Counted from the first letter of the stretch, positions 10,382 to 19,351 are shown. The stretch is DNA of 64,000 nt from Bacteroidales bacterium (GCA_017395045.1 JAFPWG010000014.1:95481-159480); one strand, 5' to 3'. Numbers and translations: made by a program. The notes: generated from the letters alone by a model not told the origin.

Positions 10382-11100
10382 TGCAGGGCCGGCGCCTCGA
10401 GGATGCCGAACTTGCCCTGGATCACGCCCAGTACCCACACCAGCTCCTCGTGGAGGGTCATGTGGGTGTTGTCCATCACATAGGCATCCTCCGGCTGGCG
10501 GAGAGGCGAGGTTTCGCGATGGGAATCGATATAGTCGCGTTCCGCGAGGTTCTTGACGATGTCTTCGAAGACGGGAGTATCTCCCTTGGCCACCATCTCG
10601 TCGTAGCGGCGCTGGGCGCGGACCTGCTCGTCGGCCACCATGAAGACCTTCAGCTCGGCGTTCGGGAATACGGTCGTTCCGATGTCGCGGCCGTCCATGA
10701 TCACGCGTCCGCCCTCGGAGAATGCGCGGAGCTTGCGGTCCACGTACTTGCGGACGAACGGGATCGCGGACACCGGGCTTACGTGGGACGAGACCGCGAG
10801 GGTGCGGATCTCCGTCTCGATGCAGCGGTCGCCGAGGTACAGGCGCGTGGCGCCGTCGTCATTGCGGAAATGCAGGTCCAGCCCCTCCACGACGGGCTTC
10901 AGGGCCGCTTCGTCGATGGTGCCGTCCTCCGCGACCATGCCCTCCTCCATCGCGAAAAGGGTGACGCCGCGGTACATCGCGCCGCTGTCCAGGTATAGGA
11001 AACCGAATTCCTTCGCGACCATCTTGGCGAAGGTGCTCTTGCCGGTGGCCGAGAAGCCGTCGACGGCAATGATGATGTCCGGAACGTTCATATCTTTCAT
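10375..11100 (-). CDS. cmk: Cytidylate kinase
   Basis: Phosphorylates CMP/dCMP for nucleotide metabolism. The 241-residue protein begins with the P-loop GFSATGKST, followed by the GAMYRG substrate segment and MDGRDIGTTVFP, all diagnostic of Cmk. Cmk and ispH are adjacent in many bacteria, and here they overlap. An alternative start three codons downstream (11091, MNVPD) is equally possible. A CAAAAATA (TATTTTTG on the minus strand) -7 box lies 12 bases upstream, next to the divergent response regulator promoter. Confidence 0.93.
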   Translation of the reverse strand: MKDMNVPDIIIAVDGFSATGKSTFAKMVAKEFGFLYLDSGAMYRGVTLFAMEEGMVAEDGTIDEAALKPVVEGLDLHFRNDDGATRLYLGDRCIETEIRTLAVSSHVSPVSAIPFVRKYVDRKLRAFSEGGRVIMDGRDIGTTVFPNAELKVFMVADEQVRAQRRYDEMVAKGDTPVFEDIVKNLAERDYIDSHRETSPLRQPEDAYVMDNTHMTLHEELVWVLGVIQGKFGILEAPALQW

Positions 11101-11112
11101 CTGTCAAGGTTA

Positions 11113-11120
11113 CAAAAATA
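11113..11120 (-). promoter_or_regulatory. -7 promoter box TATTTTTG of cmk-ispH
   Basis: TAnnTTTG match on the minus strand, 12 bases before the cmk ATG. A weaker plus-strand version (GATATTTG, 11133-11140) faces the response regulator gene. Confidence 0.5.
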
Positions 11121-11158
11121 GAAAAAAAGTCCGATATTTGCACAAAAGATGCGCAACC

Positions 11159-12307
11159 ATGAAGATTCTGATTGTTGACGACGAACGCTCCATCCGCAAC
11201 TCCCTGAAGGAGATTCTGGAGATGGAAGGCTACCAGGTGGACACGGCCGAAAACGGGGCCTCCGCCTGCGAGATGGCGGAGAAGGAGAAATACGATGCGA
11301 TATTCTGTGACATCAAGATGCCCGGCATGGACGGGACGGAGGTGCTGCAGAAACTGGTGGAGGACGGTGTGGAAACGCCGGTCATCATGATTTCCGGACA
11401 CGCCGACATCGACACCGCCGTGAAGTGCATCAAGGACGGCGCCTTCGATTTCATCGGCAAGCCGCTGGACCTGAACCGCATCCTCATCACCATCAAGAAC
11501 GCCACCGACAAGGCGAACCTCGTCACCCAGACGAAGATCCTCAAGAAAAAGGTGTACGGGCAGGAGATGGTAGGCCAGTCCGAGGGCATCCGCCATATCC
11601 GCGAGATGATCGACAAGGTGGCCCCCACCGACGCCAGCGTCCTGATCTGCGGCCCCAACGGGTCCGGAAAGGAACTCGTCGCCCGGAGCCTCCACCAGCT
11701 TTCGCAAAGGTCCATGATGCCGTACGTGGAGGTGAACTGCGCCGCCATTCCGTCGGAACTCATTGAAAGCGAGCTCTTCGGCCACGAGAAGGGATCATTC
11801 ACGTCGGCCATCAAGCAGCACAAGGGGAAGTTCGAGCAGGCCGACGGCGGCACCCTCTTCCTGGACGAGATCGGAGACATGTCCCTCGCCGCCCAGGCCA
11901 AGGTCCTCCGGGTCCTTCAGGAACGCAAGATCTCCCGCGTGGGCTCCGACAAGGACATCACCGTGAACGTCCGGGTGGTTTCCGCAACGAACAAGAACCT
12001 CGCCGAGGAAATCAAGAAGGGCACTTTCCGCGAAGACCTTTATCACCGTCTCAGCGTCATCGTCATCAAGGTCCCTACCCTGGACGAACGCAAGGACGAC
12101 ATCCCTCTGCTGATCAACCACTTCCTGGACCAGATCTGCTCCGAGACCGCGATGCCCCGGAAGGAGTTCTCGCAGGAGGCCGTGGACCTGCTCGTGCAGA
12201 AATCCTGGACCGGCAACATCCGCGAACTCCGAAACGTCGTGGAACGCCTCCTGATCCTGGGCGGAAACCCCGTGAGTGCGAAGGACATCGAGGATTACGT
12301 GATCTAG
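11159..12307 (+). CDS. Sigma-54 activator-type response regulator lacking the Fis DNA-binding domain
   Basis: A 382-residue NtrC/NtrX-class regulator. The receiver domain has the acidic pair D7/D8, phospho-acceptor D51, S79 and K101. The AAA+ sigma-54 interaction domain has Walker A (GPNGSGKE, about 163-171), Walker B FLDEIGDM, and the sigma-54-contacting loop, which reads GSFTSA (about 211-216) instead of the classical GAFTGA. The protein ends at residue 382, right after the AAA+ helical lid, so the usual C-terminal Fis-type helix-turn-helix is absent and it may act without direct DNA binding. The NtrY-like kinase at 13954 and rpoN at 42723 are plausible partners. Start chosen at MKILIVDDE; an upstream extension would lie inside cmk on the other strand. 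Confidence 0.9.
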   Translation: MKILIVDDERSIRNSLKEILEMEGYQVDTAENGASACEMAEKEKYDAIFCDIKMPGMDGTEVLQKLVEDGVETPVIMISGHADIDTAVKCIKDGAFDFIGKPLDLNRILITIKNATDKANLVTQTKILKKKVYGQEMVGQSEGIRHIREMIDKVAPTDASVLICGPNGSGKELVARSLHQLSQRSMMPYVEVNCAAIPSELIESELFGHEKGSFTSAIKQHKGKFEQADGGTLFLDEIGDMSLAAQAKVLRVLQERKISRVGSDKDITVNVRVVSATNKNLAEEIKKGTFREDLYHRLSVIVIKVPTLDERKDDIPLLINHFLDQICSETAMPRKEFSQEAVDLLVQKSWTGNIRELRNVVERLLILGGNPVSAKDIEDYVI

Positions 12308-12328
12308 ACAGCATCCGGAAACACGAAA

Positions 12329-12356
12329 AAACCGGCCCCAGTTTCGGGGCCGGTTT
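12329..12356. terminator. Bidirectional terminator between the response regulator and efp
   Basis: Perfect 11-bp stem AAACCGGCCCC / GGGGCCGGTTT with a six-base loop. A-rich bases before and T-rich bases after serve both converging transcripts. Confidence 0.85.
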
Positions 12357-12376
12357 CCGTTCTCCGGGGAGATGTC

Positions 12377-12946
12377 TTACTTCACGCGCTGGCCGTAGGA
12401 GCGGTCGGTGGTGTTCACGGTGATGACTTCGCCGGTCTCGATGAAAAGCGGGACCATGATCTTGGCGCCGGTCTCCAGGGTGACCTCCTTCAGGGCGGAG
12501 GTGGAGGCGGTGTTGCCCTTCACGGCGGGTTCGCTGTAGGTGACTTCGAGGGTCACGTAGGTGGGAAGCTCGCAGGTGAGGCAGCGCTCTTCGGGTTCGG
12601 TGAGGAACATCATCTCCACGCGCTGGCCTTCCTTCATGAGGTCGGCGTTTTCAACGACGTCGTGGGGAAGGGTGATCTGCTCGTAGGTCTCTTCGTGCAT
12701 GAAGTTGAAAGCCTCGCCATCATCGTAAAGATACTGGTAGGGACGACGTTCTACACTGATGGTGTCGAGCTTGACGCCTGCGGTGAAGGTGTTTTCGAGG
12801 ATACGGCCGTTTTCAAGGTTGCGGAGCTTCGTCTTGACGAAGGCGGGTCCCTTGCCGGGTTTCACGTGCTGGAAATACACCACGACGCAGGGTTTGCCAT
12901 TGAACATGATGTACATTCCGTTCTTGAGATCAGCTGTTGTTGCCAT
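12377..12946 (-). CDS. efp: Elongation factor P
   Basis: Relieves ribosome stalling at polyproline stretches. The 189-residue length is normal and all three EF-P domains are present. The tip loop reads KPGKGPAF, with the lysine that is post-translationally modified in many bacteria; no modification enzyme is visible here. It is monocistronic: the terminator at 12329-12356 lies downstream, and a TATTTTTG -7 box (12985-12992) is 38 bases upstream of the ATG. Confidence 0.96.
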   Translation of the reverse strand: MATTADLKNGMYIMFNGKPCVVVYFQHVKPGKGPAFVKTKLRNLENGRILENTFTAGVKLDTISVERRPYQYLYDDGEAFNFMHEETYEQITLPHDVVENADLMKEGQRVEMMFLTEPEERCLTCELPTYVTLEVTYSEPAVKGNTASTSALKEVTLETGAKIMVPLFIETGEVITVNTTDRSYGQRVK

Positions 12947-12984
12947 ATGAAAATGAGTTAATCGTTATTTCGCGGTTCAGTCCG

Positions 12985-12992
12985 CAAAAATA
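12985..12992 (-). promoter_or_regulatory. -7 promoter box TATTTTTG of efp
   Basis: TAnnTTTG match on the minus strand, 38 bases before the efp ATG. Confidence 0.5.
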
Positions 12993-13021
12993 GCGATTTG
13001 CCTGGTTTTCTGCAAATTTTG

Positions 13022-13435
13022 TTAATAAACCTCCGTCTGGCGGTCGATCTTGAGCTGCTGGATCTGATAGGTTCCGTCGGCCTTGGAGGAAACGAAGATG
13101 GTGACGATGAACACCTCGCCGCCCGCGTTCATCTGGCCCAGGGCGTATTTCATGTTGGCCCGGGAGGCCCTGTGGGAGATGGTGAAGGAGCGGGGGGTAT
13201 AGGCCTCAAAGAAAGTCTTGACGATCTGGCGGGCCTGGGTCTTGGAGCAGTTGCGGGTGGAAGAGATGATGGAGACCTCCAGGTTGTCGGAGAACCAGGC
13301 GGAGAGGCTGGCGGCATCTCCCTGGGCTATGTATTTGCCGATGGGGACGAAGACATCGTAGCCTTTGTCCTGGGCGGAAAGCCCCGAAAGGGAGAGCAGC
13401 AGGATTGCCGCAACCGTGGTCAAGAACCGTTTCAT
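13022..13435 (-). CDS. Exported DUF4783-type (NTF2-like) protein
   Basis: A 137-residue protein with an N-terminal signal peptide (residues 1-19, cleavage near LSA-Q). The mature part resembles DUF4783, a Bacteroidota family with an NTF2-like fold: FVPIGKYIAQGDAASLSAWFSDN at the N-terminus and a sheet-forming C-terminus ending QIQQLKIDRQ. No catalytic residues are recognised. The chosen start at 13435 gives a good signal peptide; the frame extends upstream, but that would overlap the rlmH promoter. It is divergent from rlmH with 52 bases between start codons. Function unknown; assignment is by remembered family pattern. Confidence 0.7.
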   Translation of the reverse strand: MKRFLTTVAAILLLSLSGLSAQDKGYDVFVPIGKYIAQGDAASLSAWFSDNLEVSIISSTRNCSKTQARQIVKTFFEAYTPRSFTISHRASRANMKYALGQMNAGGEVFIVTIFVSSKADGTYQIQQLKIDRQTEVY

Positions 13436-13471
13436 CGGCTTCCGTTTCTTGCAAATACCGCGCCGAAAGAT

Positions 13472-13479
13472 TATCTTTG
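13472..13479 (+). promoter_or_regulatory. -7 promoter box TATCTTTG of rlmH
   Basis: Matches TAnnTTTG, eight bases before the rlmH ATG; a very short leader or none is expected. It would start the long run of plus-strand genes. Confidence 0.6.
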
Positions 13480-13487
13480 TGACCAAG

Positions 13488-13961
13488 ATGGAAGTGAAAC
13501 TCGTCACGGTGGGGAAGACCGACGTTCCCTGGGTGAAAGAGGGCCTGGAACTGTATGTTTCCCGGCTCCGGCACTACGTCCCTTTCTCCCTGGTGGAGAT
13601 TCCCCAGCTGAAGAACGCATCGGCTCTCTCGCAGGAGCAGATCAGGGAGAAGGAGGGCGAGCTGGTCCTGAAACAGGTGGCTCCCGGCGATACGGTGGTT
13701 CTCCTGGACGAACGCGGAAAGGAATACCGCTCCGTGGAATGGGCCGACTGGATCGGCCGGCAACTCGCCCGGGGCGGGAAGGGACTGGTCTTCGTCGTAG
13801 GCGGGGCGTACGGCTTTTCGCAGAAAGTGTACGACCGGGCAGAGTCCCTGGTTTCCCTCTCCCGGATGACGTTCTCCCACCAGATGGTGAGAACGATTTT
13901 TGCAGAACAGCTGTACCGGGCTTTCACGATCCTGAAGGGGGAGCCCTATCATCATGAGTAA
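13488..13961 (+). CDS. rlmH: 23S rRNA (pseudouridine1915-N3)-methyltransferase
   Basis: SPOUT-class methyltransferase that modifies helix 69 of 23S rRNA in the assembled ribosome; 157 residues, normal for the family. The knotted SAM-binding site is visible as VFVVGGAYGFS, and the C-terminus shows MTFSHQMVRTIFAEQLYRA and ends ILKGEPYHHE, both typical of RlmH. The start at 13488 agrees with the promoter just upstream; longer forms would run into the divergent DUF4783 gene. The last eight bases overlap the start of the histidine kinase gene. Confidence 0.95.
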   Translation: MEVKLVTVGKTDVPWVKEGLELYVSRLRHYVPFSLVEIPQLKNASALSQEQIREKEGELVLKQVAPGDTVVLLDERGKEYRSVEWADWIGRQLARGGKGLVFVVGGAYGFSQKVYDRAESLVSLSRMTFSHQMVRTIFAEQLYRAFTILKGEPYHHE

Positions 13962-16900
13962 GGCGTTGCGCATACGGCTGTGGTCCGGAGTGGCGGTACT
14001 GTCCGTCGCCCTGGTGCTCATCGTGGCCTCCCTCCTGACCACCCGGTCGCATCCGGACACCGCCTCCGCGGCCAGTGACCTCGGAAAGCGGGTGGAACGG
14101 CGGGTGGACGTACTGGAAAGCTACGTCCGGCGTGCGCTGGAGGCCGATCCGGACTCCTGGCTGCGTCTGGAGGGACTGCCGGAAGACATGGTCGTGTACC
14201 GTTACCGGGAAGACACGCTCCAGTCGTGGGCCCACCAGTTCCCCCTCCGGAACGACGACATCCGCGGCCGCACGGTCGTGCAGCGGCTGGGCGACGGCCG
14301 GGGGGAATCGGTCTCCCCGCTTGCACAGCTGACGGAAACGTTCACATTCGTCAATTACGGTCCGAAATGGTACCTGGCCCGCTCCGTCCGGGAAGGGGAC
14401 CTGACCGTCATCTCCGGCCTGGAACTGGTCAATGAATTGAAATCCAGTTCCTTCAACGGCATCAATCCCCGCTTGCACCTCGGCGACCGGTATTCGGTCC
14501 AGCCCCTGACAGGAAGCATCGGCGTCCCCGTGGAAATCTATGGGACGCCGCTTTTCAAGATCACATCCGAGAACGCCTCCGAACCGGAGAGGCATAATTC
14601 CCTGCTGTTCTGGCTGGGTATCCTGCTGTTCCTGGCAGGTACGCTGGCCGTCCTGTCGGCCCATACGACTCTGGGAGCGGCGGGAATCGCCATCGCGGTG
14701 CAGGGGCTCTTCCTGGCCGGCCTGTACTTCTACGGCCGCGGCCTGGGCCCGGTTTCCCAACTGTTCTCCCCGTTGCTGTATGCCGACGGGGCTTTCCGCT
14801 ATTCGCTGGGAGCCGTCGTCATCCTGAACCTCCTGTTCACGATGGTGGTCCTGGACCTGTACGTGGTGCGACGGGCTCTCCTGCGCCTTTTCCAGGACGG
14901 CGTTTCAAAGGTGGTCAAAGCTTCTGTCGCGGCCCTGCTGCTGGCTGGGATCGCGTTTATCTGCATCCATATCCACATTACCTTCCGGAGCATCGTCTTC
15001 AACTCGGGCATCTGCCTGGAACTGTTCAAGGTAAGCCTGCTGGATGGCTATACGGCGGTGGTGTACGCGTCTTTCCTGGCGCTGGCTCTCACCATTCCGC
15101 TGCTGCTCCATCTGCTTTCGCCGCTGCTCAGGGATCTGGTCGGACTCAGGTACAATGTGTTCTCGCGCACGGGACGTCTCATCTTCGCGGTGCTTACGGC
15201 GGCGTATTTCGTGTTCGTGTCTTCGCTCCTGGGCTTCCATAAGGAGGAGAACCGGGTGGAAGTATGGGCGAACCGCCTGGCGATGGACCGGGACATCTCC
15301 CTGGAAATCCAGCTCCGCGCCGTGGAAGCCTCCATCGCCGCGGATCCGGTGATCGGCACCCTCTCCGTGCTGGAGAACAGTCACGAGATGATCCGGGGCC
15401 GGCTGGTGAATTCCTACATGAACCGGCTGTCGCAGGATTACGACATATCTGCCGTCATTCCTACGCCGTCTTCGGCGATGGACGACCTGTTCAACGAGCG
15501 GATCCGCAGCGGCGTGCGCCTGGCGGAGAATTCGCATTTCTTCTACAGCCCCGGAACGAACGGCCGCGCCCGCTATTCGGGCCTGTTCTCCTATTATACC
15601 CCCGATTACGGCGCTTCCTCCGTCCTGGTCCTGGTGGAGCCCAAATCCAACCGCGAGGACCGCGGCTACCTGAGCCTGCTGGGCGTTTCCGAGCCCGGCC
15701 GGGTCGTCCTGCCGCCCGCCTATTCCTACGCGAAGTACGTTTCCAACCGGCTGGTCATCTACAAGGGCGATTTCGCCTATCCCACCCTGGTCTCCGACCG
15801 CCTCGGGAACCTGGTGACCGACCATCCGAACGGGCACCTGGTGCTGGAGGACTACATGCATTTCGTGCAGAACATCTCCGATGACGAGATGATCGTGGTG
15901 TCCCGGGCGAAGACCGAATGGCTGAACTATATCGTGGAGGGGGTCCTTTTCGCGCTCGTGGCCTATCTGCTGGCCAGCCTGGCTGGTTTCCGTTTCCGGC
16001 GCCAGCGGGCGGGCGAGCGGCACTATTACCGGACGAGGATCAGCGTCGTGCTGTATGTGTCCCTCATCATCACCCTCGTGGCGATGGCTGCATTCAGCGT
16101 GTACTTCGTGTACCGCCGCAACAACGCCGACCTGCAGAACATCATGACCTCCCGAATCACGGCGCTCCAGTCGATGCTGCAGGGAAGCCTGCGCGGGGCG
16201 GTGACCGGCGACGACCTCCGTTCCCAGGCCGCGAAGGCGGCGGTGGAGGATGCCGGCAACGACCTCAAATGCGACATCACCCTGTTCACGCCCGACGGCC
16301 GGATGGTTCTGTCCACCACTCCGGAAATCTACGACCGGAAGGTGGCGGGCTGCCGGATCGCCGAGGATGCGTACTATAGTATCGTGCTGGCGCACAGACG
16401 GTTCAGCATCCAGCGGGAACGGCTGGGCAATCGCAGGTATTATGCCCTGTATGCGCCCATCATCAATGCCGCCGGCGAGATGGTCGCGATTGCCTCCACT
16501 CCGTACACCGAACAGAGCTATGACTTCGAAGATGAGGCCCTGGTGCACATCGCCTCCATCCTCACGGTCTTCCTGCTTCTGCTGATGATCACCCGGGTGG
16601 TGACGGAGGAGGTGATCGGCAGGATGTTCCGGCCGCTCAGCGAGATGGGCCGCAAGATGAAGGTGTCCGACGTGGACCACCTCGAATACATCGTCTATGA
16701 CCAGGACGACGAGCTTTCCTCCCTGGTCAGGGCCTACAACCTGATGGTGCACGACCTGTCGGATTCCACCCGGCAGCTGGCCCAGGCCGAGCGCGACAAG
16801 GCCTGGAGCGCGATGGCCCGCCAGGTGGCGCACGAGATCAAGAATCCGCTCACCCCGATCAAGCTCAAGCTCCAGATGCTCATCCGGATGAAGCAGTCGG

Positions 16901-17469
16901 GCAATCCCGCCTGGGAGGACAAGTTCGACGAGGTGTCGTCCGCCGTCCTCGAGCATATCGACATCCTGGCCGATACCGCCACGGAATTCTCCACGTTCGC
17001 CAAACTGTACTCCGAGGAGCCCGTACGCATCGACCTGGACGCCCTGGTCCGGGAGGAAGTGCAGATGTTCGATGCGCGGGACGACGTGTCCCTGACCTAT
17101 TACGGACTGGAGGGCGCCGTCGTCTCTGGCCCGAAGCCGCAGCTCACGCGGGTGCTCGTGAACCTGATTACGAACGCCATCCAGGCCCTGGACGGCCGCG
17201 AGAACGGGCAGGTGGTCGTCTCTCTCCGGAACTCCGGCCGGGACGGTTTCTACGACATCGTCGTGGAGGACAACGGCCCCGGCGTCAAGGAGGAGAACCG
17301 CGGGAAACTGTTCACGCCGGACTTCACCACAAAGTCGCACGGAACGGGTCTCGGGCTCGCCATCTGCCGCAACATCATCGACCGTTGCGGGGGCGAGATT
17401 TCCTATTCGAAATCTTTCTCGCTGGGCGGCGCCTGTTTCACGGTCCGATACCCCAAATTGTCGAAATAA
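13954..17469 (+). CDS. NtrY-like multi-pass membrane sensor histidine kinase
   Basis: A very large kinase (1171 residues). It has one membrane helix at residues 8-28, an extracytoplasmic segment of about 180 residues, and a block of about six hydrophobic helices (about 210-430). A second extracytoplasmic region, a further helix near 665, a third sensor segment and a helix near 870 (TVFLLLLMITRVV) follow. A HAMP-like linker leads to the kinase core: H-box HEIKNPLTPIKLKL with phospho-acceptor H960, N-box NLITNAIQAL near 1070, G1 DNGPGV and G2 GTGLGLA near 1131. The HEIKNPLTPI form is that of NtrY/NtrB-type kinases working with sigma-54 regulators, so the regulator at 11159 is the natural candidate partner. 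The signal sensed is unknown. Confidence 0.85.
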   Translation: MSKALRIRLWSGVAVLSVALVLIVASLLTTRSHPDTASAASDLGKRVERRVDVLESYVRRALEADPDSWLRLEGLPEDMVVYRYREDTLQSWAHQFPLRNDDIRGRTVVQRLGDGRGESVSPLAQLTETFTFVNYGPKWYLARSVREGDLTVISGLELVNELKSSSFNGINPRLHLGDRYSVQPLTGSIGVPVEIYGTPLFKITSENASEPERHNSLLFWLGILLFLAGTLAVLSAHTTLGAAGIAIAVQGLFLAGLYFYGRGLGPVSQLFSPLLYADGAFRYSLGAVVILNLLFTMVVLDLYVVRRALLRLFQDGVSKVVKASVAALLLAGIAFICIHIHITFRSIVFNSGICLELFKVSLLDGYTAVVYASFLALALTIPLLLHLLSPLLRDLVGLRYNVFSRTGRLIFAVLTAAYFVFVSSLLGFHKEENRVEVWANRLAMDRDISLEIQLRAVEASIAADPVIGTLSVLENSHEMIRGRLVNSYMNRLSQDYDISAVIPTPSSAMDDLFNERIRSGVRLAENSHFFYSPGTNGRARYSGLFSYYTPDYGASSVLVLVEPKSNREDRGYLSLLGVSEPGRVVLPPAYSYAKYVSNRLVIYKGDFAYPTLVSDRLGNLVTDHPNGHLVLEDYMHFVQNISDDEMIVVSRAKTEWLNYIVEGVLFALVAYLLASLAGFRFRRQRAGERHYYRTRISVVLYVSLIITLVAMAAFSVYFVYRRNNADLQNIMTSRITALQSMLQGSLRGAVTGDDLRSQAAKAAVEDAGNDLKCDITLFTPDGRMVLSTTPEIYDRKVAGCRIAEDAYYSIVLAHRRFSIQRERLGNRRYYALYAPIINAAGEMVAIASTPYTEQSYDFEDEALVHIASILTVFLLLLMITRVVTEEVIGRMFRPLSEMGRKMKVSDVDHLEYIVYDQDDELSSLVRAYNLMVHDLSDSTRQLAQAERDKAWSAMARQVAHEIKNPLTPIKLKLQMLIRMKQSGNPAWEDKFDEVSSAVLEHIDILADTATEFSTFAKLYSEEPVRIDLDALVREEVQMFDARDDVSLTYYGLEGAVVSGPKPQLTRVLVNLITNAIQALDGRENGQVVVSLRNSGRDGFYDIVVEDNGPGVKEENRGKLFTPDFTTKSHGTGLGLAICRNIIDRCGGEISYSKSFSLGGACFTVRYPKLSK

Positions 17470-17474
17470 TTTCC

Positions 17475-17482
17475 TATCTTTG
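17475..17482 (+). promoter_or_regulatory. -7 promoter box TATCTTTG of engB
   Basis: Matches TAnnTTTG, 23 bases before the chosen engB ATG. It supports the ATG at 17506 over an earlier GTG, and an internal promoter in the long gene run. Confidence 0.55.
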
Positions 17483-17505
17483 TGCCGGAAATCAGGGAGC
17501 GACCC

Positions 17506-18102
17506 ATGAAAATCAAGACAGCCATATTTTCCGGCAGCAGCACGAAGGTGGAACAGAAGCCCGCACGGAAGTTGCCGGAATTCGCTTTCATCGGGCGCTC
17601 GAACGTGGGCAAGTCCTCCCTCATCAACACCCTTACCGGCCAGTCCAAGCTGGCCAAGACCTCCCAGACCCCGGGTAAGACCCAGCTGGTGAACCATTTC
17701 CTGATCAATGACAAATGGTATCTCGTGGACCTTCCGGGCTACGGGTACGCCCGTCTGCCGGACAAGGAACGCGCCAAGCTCCGCCACATCATCTGGGACT
17801 ACATCAACCGGTCGGAGGAGCTGGTGATGCTCTTCGTGCTGCTGGACTCCCGTCATGACATGCAGGAGGTGGACCTCCGTTTCATCGCCGAGCTGGGGGA
17901 GAAGGGGATTCCCTTCGGACTCATCTTCACCAAGGCGGACAAGCAGGGGACCACCGTCACTTCCGCCCAGGTGGAGAAGAACAAGGCGCGCCTGCTGGAG
18001 GAGTGGGAGGAACTACCGCCGGTGTTCGTGAGCTCCTCGGTGAGCGGGCAGGGAAAGGACGCGATCATCGATTACATTGGAACCGTACTTCAAAGCTTAT
18101 GA
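17506..18102 (+). CDS. engB: Ribosome biogenesis GTPase EngB/YsxC
   Basis: Small essential GTPase for 50S subunit assembly, 198 residues. G1 is GRSNVGKSS (residues 30-38), G2 lies in SQTPGKTQ, G3 is DLPGYGYA, G4 is TKAD and G5 is in SSVSG, the set expected for EngB. A purine-rich stretch (CAGGGAGC) lies about eight bases upstream of the chosen ATG. The stop codon overlaps the prs start (ATGA). Confidence 0.95.
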   Translation: MKIKTAIFSGSSTKVEQKPARKLPEFAFIGRSNVGKSSLINTLTGQSKLAKTSQTPGKTQLVNHFLINDKWYLVDLPGYGYARLPDKERAKLRHIIWDYINRSEELVMLFVLLDSRHDMQEVDLRFIAELGEKGIPFGLIFTKADKQGTTVTSAQVEKNKARLLEEWEELPPVFVSSSVSGQGKDAIIDYIGTVLQSL

Positions 18103-19094
18103 TAAACGACGTTCACAAGCACAGGATGGCCATTTTCACCTGTGAAGCCACCCGGTATTTCGCCGAAAAGGTGGTTGCGGCCATGAACCGGATGAAAAGT
18201 CCGGACGAACCGGACGTAGTGCTCGGTCCGCTCGAGGTTACCCACTTCAGCGATGGCGAGTTCGTGCCTTTCTTCGCGGAAAGCGTGCGCGGCGCCACCT
18301 GCTTCATCCTCCAGTCCACCTTCCCTCCTACGGACAACCTGATGGAGCTCCTGCTGACCATCGATGCGGCGAAGCGTGCTTCCGCCAACAAGGTGATCGC
18401 CGTCCTCCCGTATTTCGGATGGGCCCGCCAGGACCGCAAGGACAAGCCGCGCGTGTCCATCGGCGCCAAGCTGGTGGCCAACATGCTCAAGACGGCCGGC
18501 ACGGACGCTCTGATGACCTGCGACCTCCATGCGGACCAGATCCAGGGTTTCTTCGACCTGCCGGTGAATCACCTGTACGCGAGCTACGACTTCCTGGACA
18601 TCCTCCGGAAGATGCAGAAGGCCGACCCGGAACGCTTCACGATCGCCGCTCCCGACATGGGCGGCGCGAAACGCGCCAACGCCTATGCGAAGAACCTGCA
18701 CTGCCCGGTGGTCATCTGCCACAAGACCCGTGCGAAGGCCAACGTGGTGGAGCGCATCGTCCCCATCGGCGAGGTGGAAGGCCGTGACATCGTGATCATC
18801 GACGACATCATCGACACCGCCGGCACCCTGACCGCCGCGGCGAACGAGCTGGTGAAACGGGGCGCCCGCAGCGTCCGGGCCTTTGCCACGCACGCCGTCC
18901 TGTCCGGTCCCGCCTACGAGCGGATCGACGCCTCCGCCCTGTCCGAGGTGTACGTGACCGATACCATCCCCCTGAATCCCGAGAAGAAGGCCCTCCAGGG
19001 CAAGATCCGCGTGGTCTCCCTGGCCGAAACCTTCGCCCGGATGATCCTGAGGGTGTACAATTATGAACCCATCTCTTCCGAATTCCCGCTCTGA
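18099..19094 (+). CDS. prs: Ribose-phosphate pyrophosphokinase
   Basis: Makes PRPP from ribose 5-phosphate and ATP for nucleotide, histidine and tryptophan synthesis. The 331-residue protein has the ATP-binding flexible-loop region YFGWARQDRKDKPR, the DLHADQIQGFF segment, and the PRPP-binding loop IIDDIIDTAGTL. The N-terminus reads HRMAIFTCEATRYFAEKV rather than the usual LFAG-type start, as in the divergent Prs proteins of Bacteroidales. The start overlaps engB by four bases and the stop overlaps the next gene by one base (TGATG). Confidence 0.93.
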   Translation: MINDVHKHRMAIFTCEATRYFAEKVVAAMNRMKSPDEPDVVLGPLEVTHFSDGEFVPFFAESVRGATCFILQSTFPPTDNLMELLLTIDAAKRASANKVIAVLPYFGWARQDRKDKPRVSIGAKLVANMLKTAGTDALMTCDLHADQIQGFFDLPVNHLYASYDFLDILRKMQKADPERFTIAAPDMGGAKRANAYAKNLHCPVVICHKTRAKANVVERIVPIGEVEGRDIVIIDDIIDTAGTLTAAANELVKRGARSVRAFATHAVLSGPAYERIDASALSEVYVTDTIPLNPEKKALQGKIRVVSLAETFARMILRVYNYEPISSEFPL

Positions 19095-19348
19095 TGAAAG
19101 TGTTCCTCGCCGCCATCGTCTTCGTGGGGCTCGCCGTGCTGCTGCTCGGGGTGAATATCTTCTTTTTCCACCGTCCTTTCCCGGACGGGGAGATATCTTC
19201 CAATCCCGAGATGCGGAAGCTGGGCATCAAGTGCGCGAAGCAGGAGGAGATGGAACTGCTGAGATCCCGGAAGGGGAAGAAAGGCTGCACCGGAACATAC
19301 AGTGATGCCTGCTCCGGCTGCGCTTTGTATCCATACGAAAAAAAGTAG
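19094..19348 (+). CDS. Small single-pass membrane protein with four cysteines
   Basis: An 84-residue protein with an N-terminal transmembrane helix (residues 3-24) followed by a short cytoplasmic or periplasmic tail with four cysteines (GIKCAK, KGCTG, DACSGC). The cysteine pattern could bind a metal or an Fe-S cluster, but this is inference. Similar tiny cysteine-containing membrane proteins with PFPxxHI/EIS-like segments occur in other Bacteroidales; I cannot name a function. It sits tightly between prs (one-base overlap) and der (three-base gap). Confidence 0.75.
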   Translation: MKVFLAAIVFVGLAVLLLGVNIFFFHRPFPDGEISSNPEMRKLGIKCAKQEEMELLRSRKGKKGCTGTYSDACSGCALYPYEKK

Positions 19349-19351
19349 ATT

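Noticed and set aside
14905-17856. 983-codon minus-strand frame opposite the histidine kinase and engB
   Set aside because: Antisense shadow of motif-bearing genes; no promoter, no known domain.
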